A stretch of 23,849 nucleotides of DNA from an uncultured Clostridium sp. (GCA_900547475.1 URGW01000046.1:1-23849), one strand, 5' to 3'. Shown: positions 7,399 through 14,947, counted from the first letter of the stretch. Notes: generated from the letters alone by a model not told the origin. Program-made: numbers and translations.

Positions 7399-8139
7399 TT
7401 GGATATAGTAGAATTTTTAAATGGTAATGGAATTATTGTTGGAGAAGAAAACTTTCATAAGAGTGGCAGGAAAAAATATATTTTAGATACAAACAATCAA
7501 ATATCTTTAATAATTGAAGTGCAAAAAATCTTGCAAGGTAAAAAAACAAATATAATTCCTAGAGTTGAAAGTTCTATAGGAAAAGAAATAGAGTCATTTA
7601 TTGTTCAAACAAAAAAGACATTAAAAATGATTAGATCTTTTGAGGAAAAATATAAAAAGAGTAATTTTGATTTATTTATCATAGATGAAGGAAATAAGAT
7701 ACTAAGTAGAGCTAAGAAGTCATTAAATGCTTTAGATGAGGATAAGTACTTAAAAATAATAATAAGGAGTATGAATAACTATGATATATGCTTAGGACGA
7801 GTAGATGAAGGTAGCTTGAAAAAAGAAGGTTTAACAATTTGTATAAGAACAACTAGATATATTTCTTATAATATGATAGAGCATGATTGCTATAACTATA
7901 TAAAAAGATTAAAAAAAAGAGGATATGAAGGAGATATTATTAAGTTAATAAATGATTTTGCATATAAATCAAATTTAAATAAAGATAGTATAGATTACAT
8001 GATTTTACTATCAAATTATCCTCTTGAATCAGTTAAAACTTTATTAAAATTAAAGGAAGATAGGAATAGATTTAGTGATGAAGAATGGATAAAAGAGATT
8101 GATATTGCTAAAAAAATAGATGGTATTGAGCTTTTATGA
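7399..8139 (+). CDS. Degenerate CotS-like paralogue lacking catalytic motifs
   Basis: A 246-residue protein with a TTG start at 7399, seven bases after a strong AGGAGGGG at 7384-7391. An earlier in-frame GTG at 7372 would put that site inside the gene and is rejected. The overall layout follows its CotS-like neighbours: a helical middle containing FEEKYKKSNFDLFI, then a region equivalent to the catalytic loop, then a helical tail with LLSNYPLESVKTLL, like LNYPRDFINIS in the next gene. Where the neighbours have CHxD-x4-HN, this protein has ICLGRVDEGSL (130-140), and where they have IDFDY it has CIRTTRY (148-154). The N-lobe is also shortened. It therefore looks like a non-catalytic kinase-fold protein, perhaps a scaffold or partner. 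The relationship is by-eye inference. It sits between two intact CotS genes in one transcription run. Confidence 0.62.
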   Translation: MDIVEFLNGNGIIVGEENFHKSGRKKYILDTNNQISLIIEVQKILQGKKTNIIPRVESSIGKEIESFIVQTKKTLKMIRSFEEKYKKSNFDLFIIDEGNKILSRAKKSLNALDEDKYLKIIIRSMNNYDICLGRVDEGSLKKEGLTICIRTTRYISYNMIEHDCYNYIKRLKKRGYEGDIIKLINDFAYKSNLNKDSIDYMILLSNYPLESVKTLLKLKEDRNRFSDEEWIKEIDIAKKIDGIELL

Positions 8140-8152
8140 ATGGGGGAGTGAA

Positions 8153-9187
8153 ATGAATAAGTTTAGATATATAGATAAAAGAATATTGTGTAGCTATGAT
8201 TTAAGCGAAGAGTTCTTTTTTAAACTAGGAGTAAAGGTTTATGACATTATTCCATTAAGAAAAGTATTTGTTTTATTTACAGATAAGGGAAAGAAAATAT
8301 TAAAAATAACGAATTCATCAGTAGAAAGAATAAACTTTATAAATAACACTTTAAATATAATTAAAGAAAAGGATAAGTATGTGCTTCAATATTGTACAAA
8401 CTCTAATGGAGATATAATTACTGAGTGGAAGGGAAAGTCTTATGTATTATTAGATATGATGGATGGAAGAGAAGCTACTTTCACAAATCCAGTAGAAGTA
8501 GAATGGTGTACAAAAGCTTTAGCGAATTTTCATAATGCATCAATAAATATAACAGATAATTTAACTAAGGAAGATATTATATTAAATAAATCTAAAAATT
8601 TAATATATGAATTTTTAAATGATTTATGTTTTATTACAGAGGCTGAGAGGGTTATAAGTAAATTTAGTTATAAAAATGAGTTTGATTTTTTATTTTTAAA
8701 TAATATTTCAAAAGCAAAAAATGATTTGAATAGAAGTATAAACTTGTTAACTGAGAGCTCTTATAATGAACTTTACTCAGATATAAAAAATATGGTTATA
8801 TGCCATTTAGATTTAGCTCATCACAATTTTATAATAGATGAAGACAAAGTAAATATAATAGATTTTGATTACTGTAAGATAGATATTAGGGTAATGGATA
8901 TATATAATTTTATTATAAAGGTAATAAAAAATTATGCTTATGATAAAGAAATAATTAATAAAATAATAGAAAATTATAGTAGTATTTCTAAAGTATCAGA
9001 TGAAGAAAAGAAAATAATTTTTGCAATGTTAAATTATCCAAGGGATTTTATTAATATTTCTAAGGATTATTATTTAAAACAAAAGTCATGGGATTATGAG
9101 GTATTTTTAAGTAGATTCAAGGATAAGATTGAAAATGATTCTTTTAGAAGTGATTTATTAGTAAATATAAATGAAAATTTAATATAA
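8153..9187 (+). CDS. CotS-family spore coat protein, aminoglycoside-phosphotransferase-like (second copy)
   Basis: A 344-residue CotS-group protein with the kinase-like fold. The catalytic loop CHLDLAHHN at 217-225 supplies Asp220 and Asn225, and IDFDY supplies Asp237 and Asp239. A YVLLDMMDGRE segment at 97-107 matches the hinge region of the family. The start is the ATG at 8153, preceded by GGGGGAG; an in-frame ATG at 8120 lies within the previous gene and lacks such a site. The gene begins 13 bases after the degenerate paralogue, so translation is probably coupled. A 12-bp terminator follows directly. Sequence and codon use resemble the other two CotS genes, pointing to local duplication and divergence. 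The substrate is unknown. Confidence 0.85.
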   Translation: MNKFRYIDKRILCSYDLSEEFFFKLGVKVYDIIPLRKVFVLFTDKGKKILKITNSSVERINFINNTLNIIKEKDKYVLQYCTNSNGDIITEWKGKSYVLLDMMDGREATFTNPVEVEWCTKALANFHNASINITDNLTKEDIILNKSKNLIYEFLNDLCFITEAERVISKFSYKNEFDFLFLNNISKAKNDLNRSINLLTESSYNELYSDIKNMVICHLDLAHHNFIIDEDKVNIIDFDYCKIDIRVMDIYNFIIKVIKNYAYDKEIINKIIENYSSISKVSDEEKKIIFAMLNYPRDFINISKDYYLKQKSWDYEVFLSRFKDKIENDSFRSDLLVNINENLI

Positions 9188-9226
9188 AAAGATAAGGGTT
9201 ATGCCATTGCATAACCCTTATTAAAT
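9182..9226. terminator. Bidirectional terminator between convergent CotS and glycosyltransferase genes
   Basis: ATAAGGGTTATG at 9192-9203 and CATAACCCTTAT at 9210-9221 make a perfect 12-bp stem with a six-base loop. On the minus strand it is followed by CTTTTTATAT, a good U-tract for the glycosyltransferase transcript. On the plus strand the tail TAAATATAG is weaker but the hairpin directly follows the CotS stop codon. Confidence 0.8.
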
Positions 9227-9252
9227 ATAGTAATAAATAAAATTCAATAAAC

Positions 9253-10371
9253 TTAGAAGTTAATTATATTTTTGTATGCTTCAATTGTATTTAAAGCTGT
9301 ATTTTTCCAAGAATATTTGTTACTAGTAATAAATCCTCGTTCAATCATTGTTAGTTTCAAAAAACTATCTGTTAAAACCCTCTCCATTGAATAAGATAAT
9401 TCATTAACATCACTAGGATTAACTAAAATTGCTGAATTCTTACATACTTCTGGAACTGATGTAATGTTAGATGCAATTACAGGTGTACCACAAGCCATTG
9501 CTTCTAATGGAGGAAGTCCGAATCCTTCATAGAATGATGGATAAATTAAAAATTCACAAGCATTATAAAAAAGTGGTAAATCTTCAAGTGGAACAAAATC
9601 TGTAAAAATTACAGAATTGATAATACCTAATTCTATAGCTCGATTTTTATAGCGTTCATATGAGAGTCCTTTTTTACCTGTAATTACAATCTTTAAATCT
9701 TTTTTTAGATTATTATTTAATAGAGAAAATGCTTCCATAATACCAATAATATTCTTTCTAGGACTATATCCACCAACATATAATATAAAATTATCAGTGA
9801 TATTATATTTATCTTTTATTACATTTTTACAATAAAATCTGTTTATTGGTTTGTAGATATCCTCAGCAGCTAAAGGAGTAACAAATATTTTTTCAAGTGG
9901 AAAATTAAATTCATTAGCTATATCTAATTTAGAGAATTCTGAAACTGTTATTATTCCATCACAATTATTCAATATACTTGGCATTTCTTCATTAAATATT
10001 CGTAGATAGCGATCACTTACTGTTTCAGGCATTCTTAGTGGAATTATATCATGTAATGTAATAGTCTTAGGACAATTAATATTGTCTGAAAGGCCTACAC
10101 CATTTTGAGGAACGTGATATAGTTCCATATTAAAGTTGTCTAATAAATTAGGAACTTTTACATTATCCCAAAAGTTATTGTTAGATGAGTCTATTGAGTA
10201 CTCTATAGAAAAATTATCTCCAAGCTTTAAATCAGAATCTTTAGGAATGAAAGTAAGATACTGATTTGAATCATCATATTTGCTTAAATTAGTTATAAGT
10301 TGATAGGTATAGGTTCCTATACCGGTACCTCTATACCATTTTGCGGCTCTTCCATCAATACCAATCTTCAT
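9253..10371 (-). CDS. GT4-family glycosyltransferase, spore-coat cluster (second copy)
   Basis: A 372-residue GT-B enzyme closely related along its whole length to the glycosyltransferase at 5133-6263. Both open with a DxRGxxxY/DGRAAKWY-type segment and the loop GTGIGTYTY, both contain a HDIIP/HDLIP segment with PETV following, and both have the E-x7-E signature, here EGFGLPPLE at 282-290. No membrane segment is seen, so it is expected in the mother-cell cytosol. The ATG at 10371 has AAAGGAT upstream. Like the first copy, it is divergent from a CotS-like gene, about 100 bases away. Separate acceptors or consecutive sugar additions in one glycan would both explain the presence of two copies. 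Confidence 0.88.
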   Translation of the reverse strand: MKIGIDGRAAKWYRGTGIGTYTYQLITNLSKYDDSNQYLTFIPKDSDLKLGDNFSIEYSIDSSNNNFWDNVKVPNLLDNFNMELYHVPQNGVGLSDNINCPKTITLHDIIPLRMPETVSDRYLRIFNEEMPSILNNCDGIITVSEFSKLDIANEFNFPLEKIFVTPLAAEDIYKPINRFYCKNVIKDKYNITDNFILYVGGYSPRKNIIGIMEAFSLLNNNLKKDLKIVITGKKGLSYERYKNRAIELGIINSVIFTDFVPLEDLPLFYNACEFLIYPSFYEGFGLPPLEAMACGTPVIASNITSVPEVCKNSAILVNPSDVNELSYSMERVLTDSFLKLTMIERGFITSNKYSWKNTALNTIEAYKNIINF

Positions 10372-10448
10372 GATTTAATCCTTTCAAAATAGTTATAATT
10401 TATTATATTAGAATAAATAAAAAATGTTAATAAAACAGTGAATATGTA

Positions 10449-10458
10449 CATATAAATA
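10449..10458 (+). promoter_or_regulatory. Possible mother-cell sigma -10 element before the third CotS gene
   Basis: CATATAAATA at 10449-10458 resembles a sigma-K/E -10 element and parallels CATATAATG before the first CotS gene. It lies 27 bases ahead of the ATG at 10476. No convincing AC-type -35 is found at the usual spacing, so support is weak. Confidence 0.28.
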
Positions 10459-10475
10459 TAGAGGGGGTGAGGAAT

Positions 10476-11477
10476 ATGATGAGAGAATTTGAAATAGAAA
10501 GACAATTTCAAATAAAAATAGATATAATAAAAGCTAACAAAGGTATCTATTATTTGAAGACAAATAAAGGTGAGAGATGTCTTAAGAAGATAAATTATGG
10601 GCCACAAAAATTATTATTTGTTTATGGTGCTAAAGAGCATTTAATAAATAATGGATTTAATACTGTAGACAGATATTTTTTAAACATAGATGGCGAGCCA
10701 TATGCATTAGTAAATGAAGATTTATATACTCTATCTGAATGGTTAGAAGGAAGAGAATGTGATTTTCATAACATAGATGAAGTAAAAATAGCTGCAGCAA
10801 CATTAGCAAAGCTGCACGAGGCATCTAAGGGATATGATCCACCTGAAAATTCTAAATTAAAGAGTGATCTTGGAAGATGGCCAAGTCTTATGGAAAAAAG
10901 AATAAAATCATTAGATAAGATGAGAGATATGATTAGAAAAAAGAATAGAAAAAGTGATTTTGATTTATTATATCTGAAGTCAATGGATTTCTATAAGGAA
11001 ATGGGAAAAAGAGCTTTAAATACATTAAAATCATCAGAATATGATAAGTTATGTGAGAGAGCTGAGAGTGAAAAAGGTTTTTGCCACCATGATTATACTT
11101 ATCATAATATCGTACTAGGAAAAGATAATTCTGTTAGTGTAATAGATTTTGATTATTGTAAGAGAGAAATAAGAACTTTCGATATTTCAAACTTTATGAT
11201 AAAGGTACTAAAGAGAAATAAATGGAATATGGAATTTGCAAAAGCAATAATAGATTCTTATAATGAAGTTTCTAATCTAGAAGAGTGTGAATATAATGTA
11301 TTATACGCTTACTTACAATTTCCACAAAGATATTGGAGGTTAGCTAATAGATATTATTATAATGAAGTTAATTGGGGACAAAATACTTTTGATAGTAAAT
11401 TAGAAAGCATAATAAAAGAAAAGGATGAATACCTTAAGTTTTTAGATGATTTTAAAAATGAATACAATACGATTTAA
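10476..11477 (+). CDS. CotS-family spore coat protein, aminoglycoside-phosphotransferase-like (third copy)
   Basis: A 333-residue CotS-group protein. The catalytic loop CHHDYTYHN at 203-211 holds Asp206 and Asn211, and VIDFDY holds Asp224 and Asp226. LSEWLEGRE at 86-94 matches EWIPSRV in the first copy and the hinge of the family. The ATG at 10476 follows GAGGGGGT by seven bases; a GTG at 10467 overlaps that site and is less likely, while an adjacent ATG at 10479 is possible. The gene is alone on its transcript, with a terminator overlapping its stop codon, and is divergent from the second glycosyltransferase. It probably contributes to the coat with its partner; the phosphorylated substrate is unknown. 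Confidence 0.88.
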   Translation: MMREFEIERQFQIKIDIIKANKGIYYLKTNKGERCLKKINYGPQKLLFVYGAKEHLINNGFNTVDRYFLNIDGEPYALVNEDLYTLSEWLEGRECDFHNIDEVKIAAATLAKLHEASKGYDPPENSKLKSDLGRWPSLMEKRIKSLDKMRDMIRKKNRKSDFDLLYLKSMDFYKEMGKRALNTLKSSEYDKLCERAESEKGFCHHDYTYHNIVLGKDNSVSVIDFDYCKREIRTFDISNFMIKVLKRNKWNMEFAKAIIDSYNEVSNLEECEYNVLYAYLQFPQRYWRLANRYYYNEVNWGQNTFDSKLESIIKEKDEYLKFLDDFKNEYNTI

Positions 11478-11505
11478 AAGTCGGCTTTAAAAGCCGGCTT
11501 TTAAG
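11476..11505 (+). terminator. Terminator after the third CotS gene
   Basis: AAAAGTCGGCTT at 11476-11487 pairs with AAGCCGGCTTTT at 11491-11502 (one G-T pair) around a three-base loop. The stem includes the last bases of the stop codon. It lies between convergent CotS and yabG genes and may act in both directions. Confidence 0.82.
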
Positions 11506-11517
11506 TTATAAAAATTT

Positions 11518-12405
11518 TTAGATATATGGTGATTTAGGATATCCTTCCCTATATTTACCTCGAGTTTGCAATCCACCAACACCTTTTATTCCTGTAATAG
11601 TATTTTCAACTATATTTGTTATTGAAACAACAGAATCAATAGTTGTGTATGCAATCTTTTCACATACGAATACAGGGTCTAGGCAATGAATTAGTACACG
11701 GCTTGGAGAACTAGCAAAGTTGGCTCCTGCATCTAATAAACATTCATAGCATGATTGACAAGCTCCTGCAAATATAACTAATTCATCATAGCTTGAGTTA
11801 TAATTTCTAAGAGCTTTAACAGCATCAATATAGTATTTTGAATTTCTATAATTATTTAAATCTAAGTAATCATTGCTTTCTTTTAATACACTATCATGTC
11901 CAGTTAATACAACTATATCAGGTTTAAGTTCTTTGACTAAATCTACAACATGATCAGCTTGTTCTCTTTCTGAAATAGCACGTCCAACCGCATCTAATGA
12001 AAGCTGTTTATATACCTTTAGGCAAGTTTCTAAATAATCTCTATCTCCATCAATGTGAAGAATTTTTCCAGGACGTCCAAACATTAAATCTTTATTTGGA
12101 GCATTTTTTTGATTTTTATTTCCTCTAGATAATAAGATTGAATTACTTTTAGTAGACATTACAGAGCGAGTATTAACTGCTTTTTTTATAGCATCATTGA
12201 CTCTAGTATTTAATATTTTTTCTTTTTCTCCGATAAAATCAATATCGACAGGCTCTAAGTCAGTTTCAGGTGAGTCAGCAATTATTCTTATGCTAATTCC
12301 TTTAAGAATATATACTATTTTCCCATCTACTTCTTTTATATCTATTATTTTAAAAGTTATATCTTTATCGTAAGATTTTCTAACTACGGTATCACCTATT
12401 ACCAT
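11518..12405 (-). CDS. yabG: Sporulation-specific protease YabG
   Basis: YabG is a mother-cell cysteine protease that trims spore coat proteins (SpoIVA, SafA and others in Bacillus subtilis) and, in Clostridioides difficile, processes CspBA and pro-SleC for germination. The 295-residue length matches the family. The N-terminal 60 residues form a small beta-rich module. The catalytic core contains ILHIDGD at 115-121, VVLTGHDS at 165-172 with His170, and FAGACQSCYE at 212-221 with Cys216. These correspond to the His and Cys reported as essential in the family. The ATG follows AGGAG. It is divergent from veg, and yabG, veg and sipL are also neighbours in C. difficile as I recall. Upstream CATACTATA suggests sigma-K control, as in Bacillus. 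Confidence 0.95.
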   Translation of the reverse strand: MVIGDTVVRKSYDKDITFKIIDIKEVDGKIVYILKGISIRIIADSPETDLEPVDIDFIGEKEKILNTRVNDAIKKAVNTRSVMSTKSNSILLSRGNKNQKNAPNKDLMFGRPGKILHIDGDRDYLETCLKVYKQLSLDAVGRAISEREQADHVVDLVKELKPDIVVLTGHDSVLKESNDYLDLNNYRNSKYYIDAVKALRNYNSSYDELVIFAGACQSCYECLLDAGANFASSPSRVLIHCLDPVFVCEKIAYTTIDSVVSITNIVENTITGIKGVGGLQTRGKYREGYPKSPYI

Positions 12406-12437
12406 TTTCTTCTCCTAATAAATATATTATTACAATC

Positions 12438-12446
12438 TATAGTATG
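12438..12446 (-). promoter_or_regulatory. Sigma-K-like -10 element of yabG
   Basis: On the minus strand, CATACTATA matches the sigma-K -10 consensus CATAnnnTA at every defined base and lies 33 bases before the yabG ATG. The upstream region at the expected -35 spacing reads GCA rather than an AC core, so only the -10 half is convincing. Bacillus yabG is transcribed by sigma-K, which supports the call. Confidence 0.5.
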
Positions 12447-12562
12447 TTTGTGTATAAATCTTTGCTCCAACATATGTGTTGATAAATGAATAAAAAACAA
12501 TAAAAAATGCAATAATAATTGATAGATGCGATAAATAGTTGATAACATAGAAAAAGTTTACA

Positions 12563-12591
12563 TTGACAATATCACTGGAAAGTGTTAAAAT
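12563..12591 (+). promoter_or_regulatory. Upstream sigma-A promoter of veg
   Basis: TTGACA at 12563-12568 and TAAAAT at 12586-12591 are separated by 17 bases. Transcription would begin near 12598, some 58 bases before the veg ATG and inside the spacing of the second promoter. Confidence 0.6.
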
Positions 12592-12603
12592 ATTTGGTTT
12601 TAT

Positions 12604-12632
12604 TTGACAAAAGTGCTAAAAAGCTTTATAAT
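12604..12632 (+). promoter_or_regulatory. Consensus sigma-A promoter of veg
   Basis: A perfect TTGACA at 12604-12609 and a perfect TATAAT at 12627-12632 are separated by the optimal 17 bases. The predicted start near 12639 leaves a leader of only about 17 bases, containing GGTGG before the ATG. It is the strongest promoter in the window; the Bacillus subtilis veg promoter is likewise a classic strong vegetative promoter. Confidence 0.88.
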
Positions 12633-12655
12633 ATAATTAGAAAGATGGTGGTCAT

Positions 12656-12892
12656 ATGGAAAAGAATAGAACCTTAGCCAACATACGAAAAGATATTGAA
12701 AATCATGTAGGTGAAAAGGTAACACTAAAAGCTAATGGTGGAAGAAAGAAGATACTTGTAAATGATGGAGTAATTGAAAGTGTTCATCCTAGTATTTTTG
12801 TTGTAAGATTGGAAAGTGACACCCAAAGAACAGTAACTTATAGTTATTCAGATGTCTTAACTAAAACTGTATTATTATATTATGCAGTATAA
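12656..12892 (+). CDS. veg: Veg family protein
   Basis: A 78-residue protein of the Veg family, found in most Firmicutes between yabG and other sporulation genes. The conserved pattern is present: IRKDIENHVG at 10-19, then ANGGRKK, a GVIESVHPSIFVV beta segment, and the SYSYSDVLT signature near residues 62-70, which suggests a small beta barrel. In Bacillus subtilis Veg stimulates biofilm genes by interfering with SinR and has been linked to spore outgrowth; whether this holds in clostridia is unknown. Two tandem sigma-A promoters and a 16-bp terminator frame the gene, so it is probably an abundant single-gene transcript. Confidence 0.95.
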   Translation: MEKNRTLANIRKDIENHVGEKVTLKANGGRKKILVNDGVIESVHPSIFVVRLESDTQRTVTYSYSDVLTKTVLLYYAV

Positions 12893-12930
12893 ATAAGAGC
12901 TTCGAAATTTTCGAAGCTCTTATTTATTTT
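12891..12930 (+). terminator. Terminator after veg
   Basis: AAATAAGAGCTTCGAA at 12891-12906 pairs perfectly with TTCGAAGCTCTTATTT at 12910-12925 around three bases, followed by ATTTTAC. The stem begins inside the veg stop codon. Confidence 0.88.
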
Positions 12931-12993
12931 ACTTAAAAATATTTAAAATTTATTTCTAAAAATTAACTTTTAATAATATATTTATAAAGAAAT

Positions 12994-13025
12994 AAAAAAA
13001 GAAAGATGGCGGGTATCCATCTTTC
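12994..13025 (-). terminator. Minus-strand intrinsic terminator of the predicted small RNA
   Basis: On the minus strand GAAAGATGG, a seven-base loop and CCATCTTTC (13025 down to 13001) are followed by TTTTTTTATTTC. The T-run exists only in this direction, so the terminator points at a transcript coming from the veg-sipL gap and not at veg or sipL. Confidence 0.8.
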
Positions 13026-13080
13026 AACTATGGTATAAAAGGGTATTGAGAATTTATGAGAGGTTATATGGTCAATAACC
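12994..13080 (-). ncRNA. Predicted small RNA between veg and sipL
   Basis: A complete transcription unit of about 87 nucleotides can be read on the minus strand. It has a promoter (13087-13115), a predicted start at the GG of position 13080, and an intrinsic terminator (12994-13025) with a 9-bp stem and seven Ts. The 5' end folds into a hairpin, GGTTAT (13080-13075) with ATAACC (13067-13062). The middle, about 13026-13061, is mostly unpaired and contains CTCTC and ACCCTTTTAT, pyrimidine stretches that could pair with ribosome binding sites. No worthwhile open reading frame is present. I do not recognise it as a known RNA family. It converges on veg without overlapping it, so it should act in trans, if real. 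Expression is untested. Confidence 0.6.
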
Positions 13081-13317
13081 ATATTTATAATATGACATAT
13101 TTATAATAAAGTCAACAATTTATTTAAAAAAAATTAAAATTTTTTTTTAGGGTACAAAAATTCGACAAAAAAATGTAATCAAATGGTAAAAATGAATAGG
13201 TCGTAAAATTTTAAATGAAAATATTATATAAAAATTAGTAAACAGTTAATGTATATTAGAATAAATATATATTTAAAGAATATAAATTATAGTAGTTATA
13301 CTATAGGGAGGGATATG
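13026..13317. other. AT-rich gap upstream of sipL
   Basis: Apart from the predicted small RNA and its promoter, this stretch is AT-rich and contains no convincing open frame. A run of Ts at 13140-13148 follows an A-rich tract but no hairpin. I do not find a clear sigma-A promoter for sipL, and no sigma-E -10 of the CATACA type stands out; GTATATT at 13251-13257 could be a sigma-E -35 without a good partner. Confidence 0.4.
13087..13115 (-). promoter_or_regulatory. Sigma-A promoter of the predicted small RNA
   Basis: Reading the minus strand, TTGACT at 13115-13110 and TATTAT at 13092-13087 are 17 bases apart. The start would be six or seven bases on, at the G pair of 13080-13079. Each hexamer differs from consensus at one position. 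Confidence 0.65.
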
Positions 13318-14886
13318 ATGTCTCAGATAGATGTTATTAAAGAAAGTATTCAAAATGAACAATTACTAAGAGAAAGCGCTACTAATAATGTGCTAAAGGG
13401 TGAATATTTAATAAAAGACTCTCATCCAGATGTATATCAAATATTAGGGGTAGAGGCTAAAGCAACTATAACGAACAAAGAAACGTTAGCAGATAAAATA
13501 ATGATAGAAGGGCAAATTAATTATTCTGTTATTTATTTATCAGAAGATGAAAGTAAAGTAACTAGTATAAACTCAGTTTATTTATCAGAAAAGTTCGCAG
13601 ACTATATTGATCTTAATAATGAAGAACATAAAGTGATTTGTGAAGTCGAGTGCGTAATAGAACATATTCAAGCTAGTATTATGAATGAACGTAAGATTGC
13701 TATTGATGGAATAAGGTCAACTAAATGGCAGCTTTATAAGATTGAAGAATTTGAATTCGTTAAAGAAATTGAAGGAAGAGATGATATACAAGTTAAGACA
13801 AAAAGCGAAGAAATGAATCAAATAAAGTGTGAAAAAGACATAGAGTTAATGGGAAAATCTATGATAAAAGTAACTATGGATAAACCTGAAATTGATGAAA
13901 TATTAAAATGCTCTATGAATTTACACAAGAAAGAAGTTAAACTTGGAGAGGGAAAGATATATTTTGGATGTTATTGCAAGATAGAAGCACTATGCAAAGG
14001 AAAAGATGAAAATGATATATTCTTATTACAAGATGATATTTATTTATCAAAAGAAGAAGAAGCAATTGGAGTAAATAGTGAGATGATGACATCTCATCAA
14101 ATAGATATAGTAAATTTTGATAGTATAGTCAATGCTGATGATTTAGGTGAGAGTAGAGTTGTAAATGTTGAATTTATGATTAAGGGAACTATTAAAGTTA
14201 TATCTAAAGAGGTTATTGATGTAATTCAAGATGCTTATTCACCAACTAAATCAATAGAATTAACTAAGAAGAATTATGAAATAGGATTAGTTCATGGAAT
14301 AATTACATCAGAATTAATAATAAAAGATAACTTATATCCTAAGGATGAAAATGATAAAATTGGATCTGTAATATCTGCTACAGGATGTCCTGTTATAACA
14401 GATAAAGTTGTTGAAGAAGATAAAATAAAGATTGAAGGAATAATAAAAGTATTAGTTCTTTACAAAACAACTGAAGATGATTGTAAGATTGATATGTGTA
14501 ATGGAGAAATTCCGTTTACTTCAGTAATTGATTTAAAAGGTACAAAACCTGATATGGTCGCCTTATGTAAAGTTCATTTAGAAAGTTTAGATGCTACTGT
14601 TGAAGCTAACACAGTTGGTGTGAGGGCTACATTATCTGTTTTAGTTAAGGCTTGTTATAAGGTTAATAAAGAGTGGATAGTTGATATTGTTGAAGGTGAA
14701 GAAGAGAAAGAATGTAAAAAAGCCTCAGTTACAATATATGTAGTTAATATGGGTGATACACTTTGGGATTTAGCAAAAAAATATAATACTACAATGGATT
14801 CATTAATGGAAATAAATGAATTAGAGGGACCGGAATCATTAACTGAAGGTAAAAAGATAATAATACCAGGAAAGTGTAAATTTTAA
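13318..14886 (+). CDS. sipL: SipL-like spore morphogenetic protein with SPOCS domains and C-terminal LysM
   Basis: A 522-residue protein. Most of it consists of repeated SPOCS (DUF3794) modules, seen as recurring segments such as VEAKATITNKE, DKIMIEGQINYSVIY, KIKIEGIIKVLVLYKT and SVIDLKGTKPDM. The C-terminal 49 residues are a LysM domain opening with YVVNMGDTLWDLAKKY at about 474. In Clostridioides difficile SipL (SPOCS plus LysM) binds SpoIVA through its LysM domain and is essential for placing coat around the forespore. That protein is of similar size and lies close to yabG. The ATG at 13318 is preferred because AGGGAGGG ends five bases before it; an ATG three bases earlier is too close, and a GTA/ATG-rich extension upstream has no ribosome site. 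Expected in the mother cell under sigma-E. Confidence 0.88.
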   Translation: MSQIDVIKESIQNEQLLRESATNNVLKGEYLIKDSHPDVYQILGVEAKATITNKETLADKIMIEGQINYSVIYLSEDESKVTSINSVYLSEKFADYIDLNNEEHKVICEVECVIEHIQASIMNERKIAIDGIRSTKWQLYKIEEFEFVKEIEGRDDIQVKTKSEEMNQIKCEKDIELMGKSMIKVTMDKPEIDEILKCSMNLHKKEVKLGEGKIYFGCYCKIEALCKGKDENDIFLLQDDIYLSKEEEAIGVNSEMMTSHQIDIVNFDSIVNADDLGESRVVNVEFMIKGTIKVISKEVIDVIQDAYSPTKSIELTKKNYEIGLVHGIITSELIIKDNLYPKDENDKIGSVISATGCPVITDKVVEEDKIKIEGIIKVLVLYKTTEDDCKIDMCNGEIPFTSVIDLKGTKPDMVALCKVHLESLDATVEANTVGVRATLSVLVKACYKVNKEWIVDIVEGEEEKECKKASVTIYVVNMGDTLWDLAKKYNTTMDSLMEINELEGPESLTEGKKIIIPGKCKF

Positions 14887-14894
14887 TAAGACTT

Positions 14895-14947
14895 AAAATA
14901 CAAAAAAGCTATTGCAAAGTTGAGCAATAGCTTTTTTGTATTTTTGA
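14895..14947 (+). terminator. Terminator after sipL
   Basis: A 21-bp perfect stem, left arm 14895-14915 and right arm 14924-14944, has an eight-base loop; its core is AAAAAAGCTATTGC with GCAATAGCTTTTTT. A-runs and T-runs flank it symmetrically, so it could stop transcription in either direction. Confidence 0.88.

Noticed and set aside
13140..13148. T-run after an A-rich tract as a terminator
   Set aside because: There is no G-C-containing stem before it; this is simple AT-rich sequence.
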